From Siphonodentalium dalli (lineage: Eukaryota; Mollusca; Scaphopoda; Gadilida; Siphonodentaliidae): a DNA stretch of 64,000 nt. The position numbers and the translations under genes are program-made. Of the stretch, positions 22,085 to 32,681 are shown in pieces (the stretch's first letter is position 1; the number at the start of each line of letters is the position of its first letter). Where the stretch lies: NCBI GenBank assembly GCA_032622095.1, contig CP136063.1, forward strand, positions 71,217,980-71,281,979, in the 5' to 3' direction. Below the pieces are notes generated by a model. That model had not been told where the DNA came from, searched no databases, and saw only the letters and a program-made list of their open reading frames with translations.

Positions 22085-22260
22085 TGGATTGGTAATTATA
22101 ATGAAAATCAATTTATGACTTGAGTCATAAATTAATTTTCATTATAATTTTACATGTCAAACTTGGAAAACCAAATTCATTCATGTGTTGCATATATTTT
22201 GTTGACTATGGATATGGTACAATAAATGGGTGGATTTAGTGTACAGTACCCTTAAAGTTT
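22085..22260. mobile_element. partial copy of the 11.7-kb foldback element
   Basis: The hairpin ATTATAATGAAAATCAATTT / AAATTAATTTTCATTATAAT is followed by AATTCATTCATGTGTTGCAT, AATAAATGGGTGGATTTAGT and GTACAGTACCC. This matches the centre and right arm of 11727-12082, while the left arm is missing. The duplicate is 42242-42417. Confidence 0.6.
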
Positions 22261-22319
22261 GCATAAGTATGTTGTATGGCACATTTATCAATAAATTGTG
22301 CAAAAAAGGAACTTTTTAG

Positions 22320-22640
22320 TCAAAACCAAAATTGGTTTCATATATAAAACCAGTTTGGGTTTTGATCAAAACCAGTTGGCGCTTGGTATTTGGTTTTGAT
22401 CAAAACCTAATTTGGTTACATATATGGGACAAAAGCTCAATACCAATTTTGGTTTTGATCAAAACCAGTTGGCGCTTGGTATTTGGTTTTGGTCAAAACC
22501 TAATGGTTACATATATGGGACAAAAGTTCAAAACCAATTTTGGTTTTTATCAAAACCAGTTGGCGCTTGGTATTTGGTTTTGATCAAAACCTAATTTGGT
22601 TACATATATGGGACAAAGTTCAAAACCAAATTTGGTATTT
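22320..22640. repeat. minisatellite, about 92-bp unit, about 3 copies
   Basis: Units contain two TTGGTTTTGATCAAAACC palindromes, CAGTTGGCGCTTGGTATT and GGTTACATATATGGGACAAA. They recur with 91-93 bp spacing. The frames over it, rich in Trp, Phe and Gln, are produced by the repeat. The duplicate is 42477-42797. Confidence 0.75.
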
Positions 22641-22679
22641 TAAAAAACCAAAACGTTTAAGAGGTAGGGTGAATTCATC

Positions 22680-23440
22680 TCAATAATGAGTCTTAAGTGT
22701 GTGGTTTAATGATGTCAAAAGTGGCACCGCTTGAGTCCGAAATAGGGACGGGAGGGTCACCAAAAACTTATAAAAATATATATTTAGTGCCAATTACCAT
22801 CAAAATCGTACAAGTTCTTCTCAAATGATATAATGAATCAAATATTTGCAAATATCTGTCTGTGTTCTATATATCACCTTAAGGGTACAATCGAGATGGC
22901 ACCAAGGTGGTCTAACAGGGGTAACTTTTTACGAGTAAGATAATGGTGCAGGTTAAAATTTTCTAAAGTGATGTTGTTGGTGTCAGGGGAGGGGCTATTT
23001 TAGCGCAGATTTCGACCAAATTTATATATTATTCTTCTCCGTGATACGAGGAATATAAACGTGAGATTTAAAGATGCGAAATTGGTGCCATTTGGGTGAG
23101 AGATGGGTGGGTAATAACTATGATAAGAATTTGTTTAGTTGCCGATTATCACCAAACTTATATATAATCATCTCCCTTATATAATGCATGCATGAGTCTA
23201 ATAGACGTGGTTTAAATATGACAAAAGTGTCGCGGTTCGAGTTATGCATGAGGGGAGTTGCACCAAAGTTGATACAAATATATTTAGCACTAATGCCACC
23301 AAATTCACGCACGTTCTTCTCTAATGATATGATGAATTAAATCACATTTGGGGTCGTTTGGGTCATGGATGTCGAGAGGAGATTCACCAGCATTTATAAG
23401 ATTGTTAAATTCGCCGATATCCAAAAGATTATATATAGCT
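22680..23440. repeat. degenerate repeat array, second locus
   Basis: It shares GTGTTCTATA, TAACAGGGGTAACTTTTTAC, TTGCCGATTATCACCAAACT, ATGATATGATGAATTAAAT and GGTTTAAATATGACAAAAGT with the array at 13506-14350, in units of about 150 bp with heavy drift. The duplicate is 42837-43597. Confidence 0.55.
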
Positions 23441-23896
23441 CATCTCCCAGGCCATCTCCATGTCGTTCTACGGATTTTTTGGCATTCCATTTTCACAATC
23501 TCGACAAATGGTGACCGAATTAAGTCACTTGAACAATTATATCTTCTCAACTGTCATATTTATATGAGGATGGAAATCGGGGCATTCCTATAATGATCTA
23601 GTAACATAGATACATAGAAGAAAGCATTACACGTATACTTATATCAATCTATTTAAGAGGTACATATTCATTCAAACTGAGGGACCTTGAATCTTCAGAG
23701 GATTGCATATTAGAATGGCTCATGCATATATTATAACACGATTGAGTCTGTCACATTCAATATAGATATGGAAATGTAGAGCACGCCTGTTCAAAAATTG
23801 TGGTCACAGTGTGCAGTCAAATATGGTTACTTCCGAGATAAAGGAAAACGCAGTCCGTATAACATGACTTTTCAGGATCCTCTAAAGGTGACATCT
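23441..23896. other. no gene recognised
   Basis: AT-rich single-copy-looking sequence between a repeat array and a palindrome cluster. Nothing identifiable. Confidence 0.4.
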
Positions 23897-24022
23897 GACA
23901 AGGGTATATATACCCTTGTCGATGAGTCTGTTCTAAAAATGAAAGAAATCCTCTGTATCGGGCAGATATATATCTGCCCGATACAAGGATTCCTTTCATT
24001 TTTTTTTAACAGACTCATCGCC
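23897..24022. repeat. nested perfect palindromes (cruciform-capable)
   Basis: A 24-bp perfect palindrome (GACAAGGGTATA and its complement) lies at 23897-23920. A 32-bp perfect palindrome (TGTATCGGGCAGATAT and its complement) lies at 23954-23985. The second sits inside outer arms CGATGAGTCTGTT...AAATCC (23920-) and GGATTCC...AACAGACTCATCG (to 24022). No coding capacity is seen. Confidence 0.8.
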
Positions 24023-24529
24023 TAACATAAACAACTCAAAATCTCGCTGTGTCTGGCACATGTAGCTGCTATACTGCATAACAACATTCCTTTTAACCTG
24101 AAAATGATTAGCCAGTATATAGCACCAGAACAGATGAGCACCTGGACATATCTTTAAAACATCTGTATCTTCATGAAGATATGATAAACTAGATTGATTG
24201 ATGGATTGATTTATACATCTCTATGTAAAACACAATTATCGTTTTTTATTTTTTCAAACTAATGTGTTTATGATGTTCATGTTTCATGCTATAACGTCTG
24301 AAGTATACGCAATTGTAAATAAATAAATACTTCTTTATTGGTGGGACGGATTAAACGCGATAAACAAAATGATAAACGCTCCGACCTGAAAAGGTGAGCC
24401 ACTACTTATATTCCATGTGTATGAATCATGTTTTGTGATGCCATTTGGATATACAATTTATGAGAATATGTGTAACACTTTGAGAGCATTCCCTATTCCC
24501 ACCAAATATCCACAGAGGGTTTCACATCA
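24023..24529. other. no gene recognised; may belong to the element ending at 24563
   Basis: AT-rich sequence leading into a Helitron-like 3' terminus. I cannot place a matching 5' end. The duplicate is 44180-44686. Confidence 0.35.
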
Positions 24530-24563
24530 CTTTAACCTTGGCAACGCCGGGTAACCCTGCTAG
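24530..24563 (+). mobile_element. Helitron-like 3' terminus opening the array
   Basis: GGCAACGCC (short stem) followed by GGGTAACCCTGCTAG ends in CTAG at 24560-24563. The next bases are the TCTATA start of the first array unit. The form matches Helitron 3' ends of the type CCGGG...GCTAGT known from invertebrates. The body of this element lies to the left and is not delimited. The duplicate is 44687-44720. Confidence 0.55.
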
Positions 24564-24593
24564 TCTATATATATATATTTTGAGACTTCCGTA

Positions 24594-24655
<62 letters not shown>

Positions 24656-24870
24656 GGTACACGTGTGTGTGGGTACGCGTGTACAGATTGAGCTCAAACT
24701 TCCTATGTAAGTGTAAAATCCCACCGACACCGCCGTGGTCGCGTTTTGGAGAAGCTCAGAGCACCCGTTCTCCAATATCACTCATAAAAAAACGGCACTG
24801 CGGTGGTTAAGACATCAACGATCTTTATATTGACCTTATACGGAGGTGTTAACAATCAACGCTCTTTATT

Positions 24871-24985
24871 GCAATGGACGTGGCTAAACGACTGACCCCA
24901 TGCGTCCGAAATACGGATGCGGATTCCAATGGACGTGGCTAAACGACTGACCACATGCGTCCGAAATACGGATGCGGACGAAATG
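24871..24985 (+). repeat. two-unit repeat with a hairpin, within H1
   Basis: AATGGACGTGGCTAAACGAC, TGACC.CATGCGTCCGAAAT and ACGGATGCGGA occur twice in a row. GCGTCCG-AAATA-CGGATGC can fold as a 7-bp stem with one G-T pair. Copies are also at 26496-26606, 27996-28106, 29706-29818, 45069-45180, 46812-46924, 48438-48548 and 50152-50262. Confidence 0.8.
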
Positions 24986-25138
24986 CAATTATCTCGACTA
25001 AAAAGGCAGAATTGATCTAAGAGCTCGAAATATTATGCAGAGGGATTTCACAACGGGATTAATTGACTGTCCGCTCTGAAGTTTAGGACGGGGAGGACGG
25101 GTACCATGAATTAACTCATTGAAAAACAAAGAATGCGT

Positions 25139-25420
25139 TATCTCGGAAACGGGTGGAGCTATCGACTTGAAATTTGCTATGTGAATGTATCTTGCCCCGG
25201 ATACAAATTTTATCGTGTCGCCGAGCCCGTGCGACGCCCGTGCAGCGCGTGCGCAGACGAGATCTCGGAAACGGGTGGAGCTATCGACTTGAAATTTGCT
25301 ATGTGAATGTATCTTGCCCCGGATACGAATTTTATCGGGTCGCCGAGCCCGTGCGACGCAAGCTTCGCGCATGCGAAGACCAGATCTCGGAAACGGGTGG
25401 AGTTATCGACTTGAAATTTG
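25139..25420 (+). repeat. 122-bp internal tandem repeat (type locality in H1)
   Basis: The unit runs ATCTCGGAAACGGGTGGAGC, TATCGACTTGAAATTTG.TA, TGTGAATGTATCTTGCCCC, GG.TAC.AATTTTATCGGGT, CGCCGAGCCCGTGCGACGC and a variable GC-rich end before CAGACGAG. Full-copy counts are H1 two, H2 one, H3 three; in copy 2 three, two, three; H4 three; fewer in H5-H12. 122 is not a multiple of 3, so open frames over it change phase at each unit and are not genes. Confidence 0.85.
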
Positions 25421-26223
25421 GTTAAATTTAAAAAATGTCATGTTTCTGAAACAAAGCCATCGCCGTGATCGCGTTTTGGAGAGCTCAGAGCACCGTTTCT
25501 CCCTTGCCAATCATCAAAATCACGGCAATCGGCACTTCGGGGTTAATAGCGTTTATATATAAAGAGCGTTAGTTTTCCGCAGTGTCTATATAAAGAGCGT
25601 CGTTTTCGCTATCTACTTATCTGTATGACGGGAGTCGCTCGAAATATTATGCAGAGAGAATTCAATTCAATGCAATGTTATCGCTCGAAATATTATGCAG
25701 AGAGAGAAGCGTTTGTTTTCAATGCAATACCGGATTCGACATCAAGCGTGAATGCTTATGTGAGTCGTTTCCGGGAATCAAGTGTTTAAAAAAAAAGAAA
25801 ACTAAGAATGCGTTGTCTGTCGTTCCTTTTCGGGGACTATTGACCATCTCGTAAGAGTGGACAACCTCTGTCAGGGGCTGCTCAATGGCCACGGGCAGTT
25901 AAATAACGGGGAAGTTTAGGACGGGTACCATGAATTAACTCATTGAAAAACAAAGAATGCGTTGTCTGTCGTTCCTAGGAAGGGGGGATTTTTCATTAAA
26001 AAAACAATTAAATTATAAACAAGAATTAAATTATTAAAAAGAATTAAATAAATATTAAAAAATTCAAAAAAACATAAATTAAATTTAAAAAACATTAAAT
26101 TAATATTAAAAAATTCAAAAAAACATAATATTAAAAATTCAAAAAATATATAAATAAAAACAAAATAATTTTAAAAATGTCATGTTTCGGACAAACGCCG
26201 CCGGTGGCGGGCTAACCTGCTAG

Positions 26224-27723
26224 TCTATATAAATATTTTGAGACTTCCGTATATATGTATATATATATATGTGGGTGGGTACTTCATAGAATCGAAAACG
26301 CGATTACAGATTGAGCTCAAACTTCCTATGGAAGTGTAAAATCCCAGACACCGCCGTGGTTGTCGCGTTTTGGAGAAGCTCAGAGCACCCGTTCTCCAAT
26401 CTCAGTCATCAAAAAACGGCACTGCGGTGGTTAAGACATCAACGATCTTTATATTGACCTTATACGGAGGTGTTGACAATTAACGCTCTTTATTGCAATG
26501 GACGTGGCTAAACGACTGACCCCATGCGTCCGAAATACGGATGCGGATTCCAATGGACGTGGCTAAACGACTGACCACATGCGTCCGAAATACGGATGCG
26601 GACGAAATGAAATTATCTCGACTAAAAAGGCAGAATTGATCTAAGAGCTCGAAATATTATGCAGAGGGATTTCACGACCGGATTAATTGACTGTCCGCTC
26701 TGAAGTTTAGGACGGGGAGGACGGGTACCATGAATTAACTCATTGAAAAACAAAGAATGCGTTATCTCGGACGGGTGGAGCTATCGACTTGAAATTTGCT
26801 ATGTGAATGTATCTTGCCCCGGATACGAATTTTATCGGGTCGCCGAGCCCGTGCGACGCAAGCTTCGCGCATGCGAAGACCAGATCTCGGAAACGGGTGG
26901 AGTTATCGACTTGAAATTTGGTTAAATTTAAAAAATGTCATGTTTCTGAAACAAAGCCATCGCCGTGATCGCGTTTTGGAGAGCTCAGAGCACCGTTTCT
27001 CCCTTGCCAATCATCAAAATCACGGCAATCGGCACTTCGGGGTTAATAGCGTTTATATATAAAGAGCGTTAGTTTTCCGCAGTGTCTATATAAAGAGCGT
27101 CGTTTTCGCTATCTACTTATCTGTATGACGGGAGTCGCTCGAAATATTATGCAGAGAGAATTCAATTCAATGCAATGTTATCGCTCGAAATATTATGCAG
27201 AGAGAGAAGCGTTTGTTTTCAATGCAATACCGGATTCGACATCAAGCGTGAATGCTTATGTGAGTCGTTTCCGGGAATCAGTGTTTAAAAAAAAAGAAAA
27301 CAAAGAATGCGTTTTCTGTCGTTCCTTTTCGGGGACTATTGACCATCTCGTAAGGGTGGACAACCTCTGTCAGGGGCTGCTCAATGGCCACGGGCAGTTA
27401 AATAACGGGGAAGTTTAGGACGGGTACCATGAATTAACTCATTGAAAAACAAAGAATGCGTTGTCTGTCGTTCCTAGGAAGGGGGGATTTTTCATAAAAA
27501 AAAACAATTAAATTATAAAAAAGAATTAAATTATTAAAAAGAATTAAATAAATATTAAAAAATTCAAAAAAACATAAATTAAATTTAAAAGACATTAAAT
27601 TAATATTAAAAAATTCAAAAAAACATAATATTAAAAATTCAAAAAATATATAAATAAAAACAAAATAATTTTAAAAATGTCATGTTTCGGACAAACGCCG
27701 CCGGTGGCGGGCTAACCTGCTAG
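26224..27723 (+). mobile_element. Helitron-like unit H2, 1500 bp
   Basis: It follows H1 with no spacer and ends in the same hairpin and CTAG (27720-27723). It has only one full 122-bp repeat, entered through a shortened ATCTCGGACGGG. It carries GGGTACTTCATAGAATCG after the microsatellite, which H1 lacks in this position. Confidence 0.7.
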
Positions 27724-29191
27724 TCTATATAAATATTTTGAGACTTCCGTATATATGTATATATATATATGTGGGTGGGTACTTCATAGAATCGAAAACG
27801 CGATTACAGATTGAGCTCAAACTTCCTATGGAAGTGTAAAATCCCAGACACCGCCGTGGTTGTCGCGTTTTGGAGAAGCTCAGAGCACCCGTTCTCCAAT
27901 CTCAGTCATCAAAAAACGGCACTGCGGTGGTTAAGACATCAACGATCTTTATATTGACCTTATACGGAGGTGTTAACAATTAACGCTCTTTATTGCAATG
28001 GACGTGGCTAAACGACTGACCCCATGCGTCCGAAATACGGATGCGGATTCCAATGGACGTGGCTAAACGACTGACCACATGCGTCCGAAATACGGATGCG
28101 GACGAAATGCAATTATCTCGACTAAAAAGGCAGAATTGATCTAAGAGCTCGAAATATTATGCAGAGGGATTTCACGACGGGATTAATTGACTGTCCGCTC
28201 TGAAGTTTAGGACGGGGAGGACGGGTACCATGAATTAACTCATTGAAAAACAAAGAATGCGTTATCTCGGACGGGTGGAGCTATCGACTTGAAATTTTCT
28301 ATGTGAATGTATCTTGCCCCGGATACAAATTTTATCGGGTCGCCGAGCCCGTGCGACGCCAGCTTCGCACATGCGCAGACGAGATCTCGGAAACGGGTGG
28401 AGCTATCGACTTGAAATTTGGTATGTGAATGTATCTTGCCCCGGGTACGAATTTTATCGGGTCGCCGAGCCCATGCGATGCCCGTGCAGTGCGAGCGCAG
28501 ACGAGATCTCGGAAACGGGTGGAGCTATCGACTTGAAATTTGCTATGTGAATGTATCTTGCCCCGGATACAAATTTTATCGGGTCGCCGAGCCCGTGTGA
28601 CGCAAGCTTCGCGCATGCGCAGACCAGATCTCGGAAACGGGTGGAAATATCGACTTGAAATTTGGTTAAATTAAAAAAATGTCATGTTTCTGAAACAAAG
28701 CCATCGCCGTGATCGCGTTTTGGAGAAGCTCAGAGCACCGTTTCTCCCTTCCCAATCATAAAAATCACCGCAATCTGCACTTCGGGATTAATAGCGTTCA
28801 TATATAAAGAGCGTTAGTTTTCCGCAGTATCTATATTAAGAGCGTCGTTTTCGCTATCTACTTATCTGTATGACGGGAGTCGCTCGAAATATTATGCAGA
28901 GAGATTTCAATTCAATGCAATGTTATCGCTCGAAATATTATGCAGAGAGAGAAGCGTTTGTTTTCAATGCAATACCGGATTCGACATCAAGCGTGAATGC
29001 TTATGTGAGTCGTTTCCGGGAATCGGTGTTAAAAAAAAGAAAAAGAAAAAAAGAATGCGTTGTATGTCGTTCCTTTTCGGGGACTATTGACCATCTCGTA
29101 AGTGTGGACAACCTCTGTCAAGGGCTGCTCAATGGCCACGGGCAGTTAAATAACGGGGAAGTTTAGGACGGATACCATGAATTAACTCATT
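27724..29191 (+). mobile_element. Helitron-like unit H3, 3' end lost
   Basis: It starts TCTATATAAATATTTTGAG after the H2 CTAG and carries three full 122-bp repeats (28265-28630). It is cut after GAATTAACTCATT, where an inverted fragment of another family begins. The A-rich tract, terminal hairpin and CTAG are missing. Confidence 0.65.
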
Positions 29192-29467
29192 ATATGACTG
29201 GCAATTTATTATTCGCGCTATATCGAATCGATTTGTGAGCACCGAACTGAAATATATTAGCGCAAAACGGCGTAAAAACAGATTTGACCTCGGCACGTGA
29301 AAAGTTGAGCTCGGATCTGAAAATTAATAGGCCTATGCCCGTTCCCGGTCGAAAATACCACCACATACCAAGTTTCATCGAAATCGGGTCGGCCGTTATC
29401 GAGTCCATCGCAACACACACCCAGACAGACACACACACACACAGATCTTCCAAAATATATAATAGAT
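29192..29467 (-). mobile_element. inverted 5' fragment of the H8-type element
   Basis: Read on the minus strand it begins TCTATTATATATTTTGGAAG and continues through CGATTTCGATGAAACTTGGT and TTTACGCCGTTTTGCGC to CCAGTCATA. That is the first ~280 bp of the element at 59010-59776. It joins H3 on one side and a partial unit on the other. The duplicate is 49634-49911. Confidence 0.65.
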
Positions 29468-29824
29468 ATATATATATGTGTGTGTGTGGGTACTTCATAG
29501 AATCGAAAACGCGTGTACAGATTGAGCTCAAACTTCCTATGTAAGTGTAAAATCACACCGACACCGCATTGGTCGCGTTTTGGAGAAGCTCAGAGCAACC
29601 GTTCTCCAATCTCAGTCATCAAAAAACGGCACTGCGGTGGTTAAGACATTAACGATCTTTATATTGACCTTATATGGAGGTGTTAACAATTAACGCTCTT
29701 TATTGCAATTGACGTGGCTAAACGACTGACCCCATGCGTCCGAAATACGGATGCGGATTCCAATGGACGTGGCTAAACGACTGACCCCATGAGTCCGAAA
29801 TACGGATGCGGACGAAATGCAATT
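29468..29824 (+). mobile_element. partial Helitron-like unit H4, cut by the duplication
   Basis: It enters at the TATATGTGTGTGTGGGTACTT part of a unit and includes the doublet of about 55 bp (29704-29818). It ends at the duplication breakpoint after GCAATT. In copy 2 the same unit continues past this point. Confidence 0.65.
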
Positions 29825-29831
29825 TTAACAT
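29825..29831. other. duplication junction with 7-nt filler
   Basis: Copy 1 ends ...GCAATT and copy 2 begins TTTAACATC. The seven bases between, TTAACAT, match the first bases of copy 2 (29833-29839). A filler copied from the edge suggests template switching during a replication-based rearrangement. Confidence 0.75.
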
Positions 29832-30211
29832 TTTAACATCTTCCTTGATACACCAGTAACAGGGGTACACTGGGCATTTATAGTCACAGATTTTGGAGTT
29901 CTGGGTGAAAATATTGCACATCTTTTGGTACGAGTATGAGATAAGTTGACATATGTGTCGACACTGGACCTCAATTCTGTGAGAAACGTGAATGTTTTCA
30001 AAACTGCACCATGACACGCACGGCAAATAGTGGAATCAGGCGTACATAAACTGTCCATATGACTGTCATTATTAACTAGTAGGCGGAGATTATTAATGAA
30101 GCCTTCCGATGTACATTTCCGACCTTCTTATGAGTATTTGGTGTGAAAATTCTTACCACAACAAACAAAACATTCGACTTTCAACAATTTTTGCGGAGTT
30201 GTTGCCGCCAT
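29832..30211 (-). pseudogene. truncated second copy of DUF6589 exon 1
   Basis: It holds the start codon (30211-30209), the CFVCC and CRACH segments and the same TAA (30128-30130). The duplication breakpoint then cuts it after about 125 codons and joins it to Helitron-like sequence. It retains the upstream region of the gene but none of the later exons, so it cannot encode the family domain. Confidence 0.7.
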
Positions 30212-30331
30212 TTTGTCAGGAAAACCAAACGCTAAATATAGAAAGCCGAACTTTTTTTAAAGCTGGTTCCCAGCCGGTGACAGAGTCAGAAAGGAAGTAT
30301 GACTGGTGCGCTCTGGGAGAGATTGGGGCTG

Positions 30332-30703
30332 TTATACGATATTTCCGATTGAATTTATACTAATGTCTTGGTTAAGATTTGTTTTGGGTTCCCGATCGTT
30401 CTGGCTAAATCCAGGCGCGGAGTAGTGTTTGGTTTTAGCGGTTGGGGACTCGTTGCTAATTCGTGTTATGTCAGTGCTGAATATATCTGGCCGAGAAGCG
30501 CGAGCGTGACCTTTGTTGTTCACTGTTGACCATACTGCATTAGCAAAGGTATTAAGCTCCGAGAACGTATGCTTCACAAAATCTTGTAGATCTCCTCTGA
30601 GGTTCTCGGCACACTGATGTTCGCAAATACAAGGGGTCTGATCCGTTGGAGTAGACGATTTATGTGTCGGTTTACAAATCGTTGATAGCGTTTCGTCCTG
30701 CAT
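30332..30703 (-). CDS. hypothetical open frame, 124 codons, duplicate copy
   Basis: Second copy of the frame at 10174-10545, with the same length, start and stop. It sits upstream of the truncated exon 1 copy, so it does not depend on an intact downstream gene. Confidence 0.25.
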   Translation of the reverse strand: MQDETLSTICKPTHKSSTPTDQTPCICEHQCAENLRGDLQDFVKHTFSELNTFANAVWSTVNNKGHARASRPDIFSTDITRISNESPTAKTKHYSAPGFSQNDREPKTNLNQDISINSIGNIV

Positions 30704-31884
30704 GTGTGGTCTACATGTGTATACAAAGTCCAAGCATGTTAATACTAAACGAATATCCGGTTAGCTGCATGCATGCGAACGACAGCATCCACGTGCGTCT
30801 GATCAAGGCATCGCGTTATCATTCATTCACCTTTTTGAGATCGCAAATCTGAATGCTGAGATGGATGTTCAATTAATTTCAATTAAAATACATTCATAAT
30901 AGATATGTACAAAATATTTCGAATATGTTATCGATTCATATTTCAGATGACATTCGCAGTTCTATTGATCAGTCTCAGATACACATAAAAACACTCGAAA
31001 ACTCATCAGAACTCCTTAAGTACTACGCATGTTTCCTGCACAGATGATCGGCGTTTGGTAACATCTTCGTCAGCGGCGTTAACACCTTTATGTGCAGACA
31101 GTGGTCACTCCATATCGCGTGGATATTGAGAACGACACTGATTTTTTAAATTCTGTTCAATCCTATGTTTCATTGACATATTCAACTATATACCGGCATT
31201 TGTTTTGCAGCGTGGAAGTCCAGGAACTATACTAGTGGGTGGATGTTCTCGAAAATTTGAGTGAGCAAAAGCAAAAACACTATTGAAAAAAATCGCAAAA
31301 AATATTAAATGGTTTGATCTGGGAAAACTTATTGACACCGGGTGGATAAATACTCCTGCTTCATGTGGACATACACATACGTTGTTCGTTGTCTGTTTTA
31401 CGATGAGAAACCAACATATCCCCATATGATATACGTGAAAATGACTTTCCCATTTTCTCGGGTTTGGCGATACCCTCGGCGATAGCACGTACACGGGGGG
31501 GTGAATATGGTGATATATACCATATTTTAACCATATATCAACTTAATTACTCGTATATTTTCTGTTAACGAAATTTCGAGCAGATAGGGTATGTTGAAAA
31601 ATTGCGAAGACCATCCGTAACAACTGTTAACAAATTGTTATATAGTTCAAAACATATTCAAATGAAATGTCAGCTACAATCCTAATACCTAATGTGAATG
31701 TAACAGCTGGAAGAGTTATGTCAAAGCAATAATTAAGGTAGCGCAGAAATGATAATTGATGGCCACTGCATATGATTCCCAATCTTCCAGAATTGAAGCT
31801 ACTTCCTCGCGTTTATAGATTCGTCGAAAGGATGGAGTATTTATCTAGTGCAAGAATTGGATTCTTTTGGAGTACAAAACAGTA

Positions 31885-32240
31885 TTAAAATAGGACTGTA
31901 CACAAAATCCGGCCATTTATGGGACCATCTCCTATTGTACTCAACAAAATTTATGCAAAACATGAATGAATTTGAGCCATGGATGAGTGCAAAATACACT
32001 CATTTACTTTATGAACGATGTAAAACAACATGGTAATTATAATGAAAACGAGTTTATGGCTCGAGTCATGAACTCTTTTTCATTATAATTGCGATGTGCT
32101 TATGTCGTTCATAGAGCACATGGAGTGTATTTTGCACCAATCCATGGCTCAAATTCATTCATTTCTTGCATATATTCGGTTGAAAATAAAGGGAGGTGGT
32201 GCCATAAATGGCCGGATTTAGTGTACAATATCCCTTTAAC
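31885..32240. mobile_element. long foldback element, duplicate copy
   Basis: Duplicate of 11727-12082. It differs by one base I noticed in the right arm (GCACCAATCC for GCCCCAATCC). Confidence 0.7.
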
Positions 32241-32407
32241 GCTCATTAATCAGGTCGTTTATGAGAAGTGCAACGACTTGAAACAAACTGTGGTGATATG
32301 CTACCCCATTGACAGCTCGCGATCGGCGTACACCATAGCATATGCATCATCGTGCTATCATAGCAAATCCATATAAGTTGTGTATAAGGACATCGGATGA
32401 GTGGACA

Positions 32408-32681
32408 GCAGCAACAACAGCACCAATATACACCGATCGCTTCATCAAATCTCCGGAACGCGGTCTGGAGCTGATTGTATGAAGGATCTCCTGAATACCG
32501 ACAAAGGACAGTAGAGATCGCACTGGCCCGAATAACTCATGCAGAAAAGGCAGCTAAAGCAGCAAACAACAATTCCTCCACACCACCACCAAAATATGAT
32601 CACCAACAAAAAGAACAAAAAAGAAAACTTAAATTTTTTGTAAAATGCATTATGTCTCTGTGTTTGTTTTGTACATTCTGA
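32408..32681 (+). pseudogene. decayed coding-like fragment, duplicate copy
   Basis: Same as 12250-12523; I see no difference in the readable frames. Confidence 0.3.

Larger units (their letters stand above)
24564..26223 (+). mobile_element. non-autonomous Helitron-like unit H1, 1660 bp
   Basis: It starts TCTATATATATATATTTTG right after the previous CTAG and ends with stem CCGCC-GGT-GGCGG (26198-26210), nine bases and CTAG (26220-26223). Inside in order: TA and TG microsatellites, GATTGAGCTCAAACTTCC, a doublet of about 55 bp with a hairpin (24871-24985), two full 122-bp repeats (from 25139), a degenerate internal copy of the terminal region (near 25430) and an A-rich tract (25990-26160). No Rep/helicase frame is seen. 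Small frames here are repeat shadows. Confidence 0.7.
9674..29824 (+). repeat. 20.15-kb tandem duplication, copy 1
   Basis: Every block from 9674 on recurs in the same order and orientation in 29832-50268. Comparing by eye I noted about twenty substitutions in the first 15 kb plus length changes in repeats. The left edge lies inside exon 1 of the DUF6589 pseudogene. The right edge lies after ACGAAATGCAATT within a Helitron-like unit. Copy 1 keeps the whole pseudogene to its left; copy 2 does not. Confidence 0.95.

Noticed and set aside
24538-24981. Frames with runs of Ile-Tyr or His-Thr at 24538-24810, 24560-24781 and 44679-44978
   Set aside because: Products of the TA and TG microsatellites; their lengths change with repeat number between duplicates.
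24871-24985. Possible hammerhead ribozyme in the doublet (CTGA and CGAAAT present)
   Set aside because: The conserved CTGATGA core is absent and the stems do not fit the three-helix layout.
25139-25420. CRISPR-like array
   Set aside because: The units are contiguous 122-bp repeats without unique spacers, in a eukaryotic transposon context.
25174-25562. Open frames of 60-130 codons on both strands over the 122-bp repeats (also 28243-28616, 45371-45744, 57214-57534, 58412-58912, 62369-62814)
   Set aside because: The repeat is 122 bp, so frames change phase at every unit, and similar frames appear on both strands. They follow from GC-rich repeat sequence without stops, not from selection for protein.
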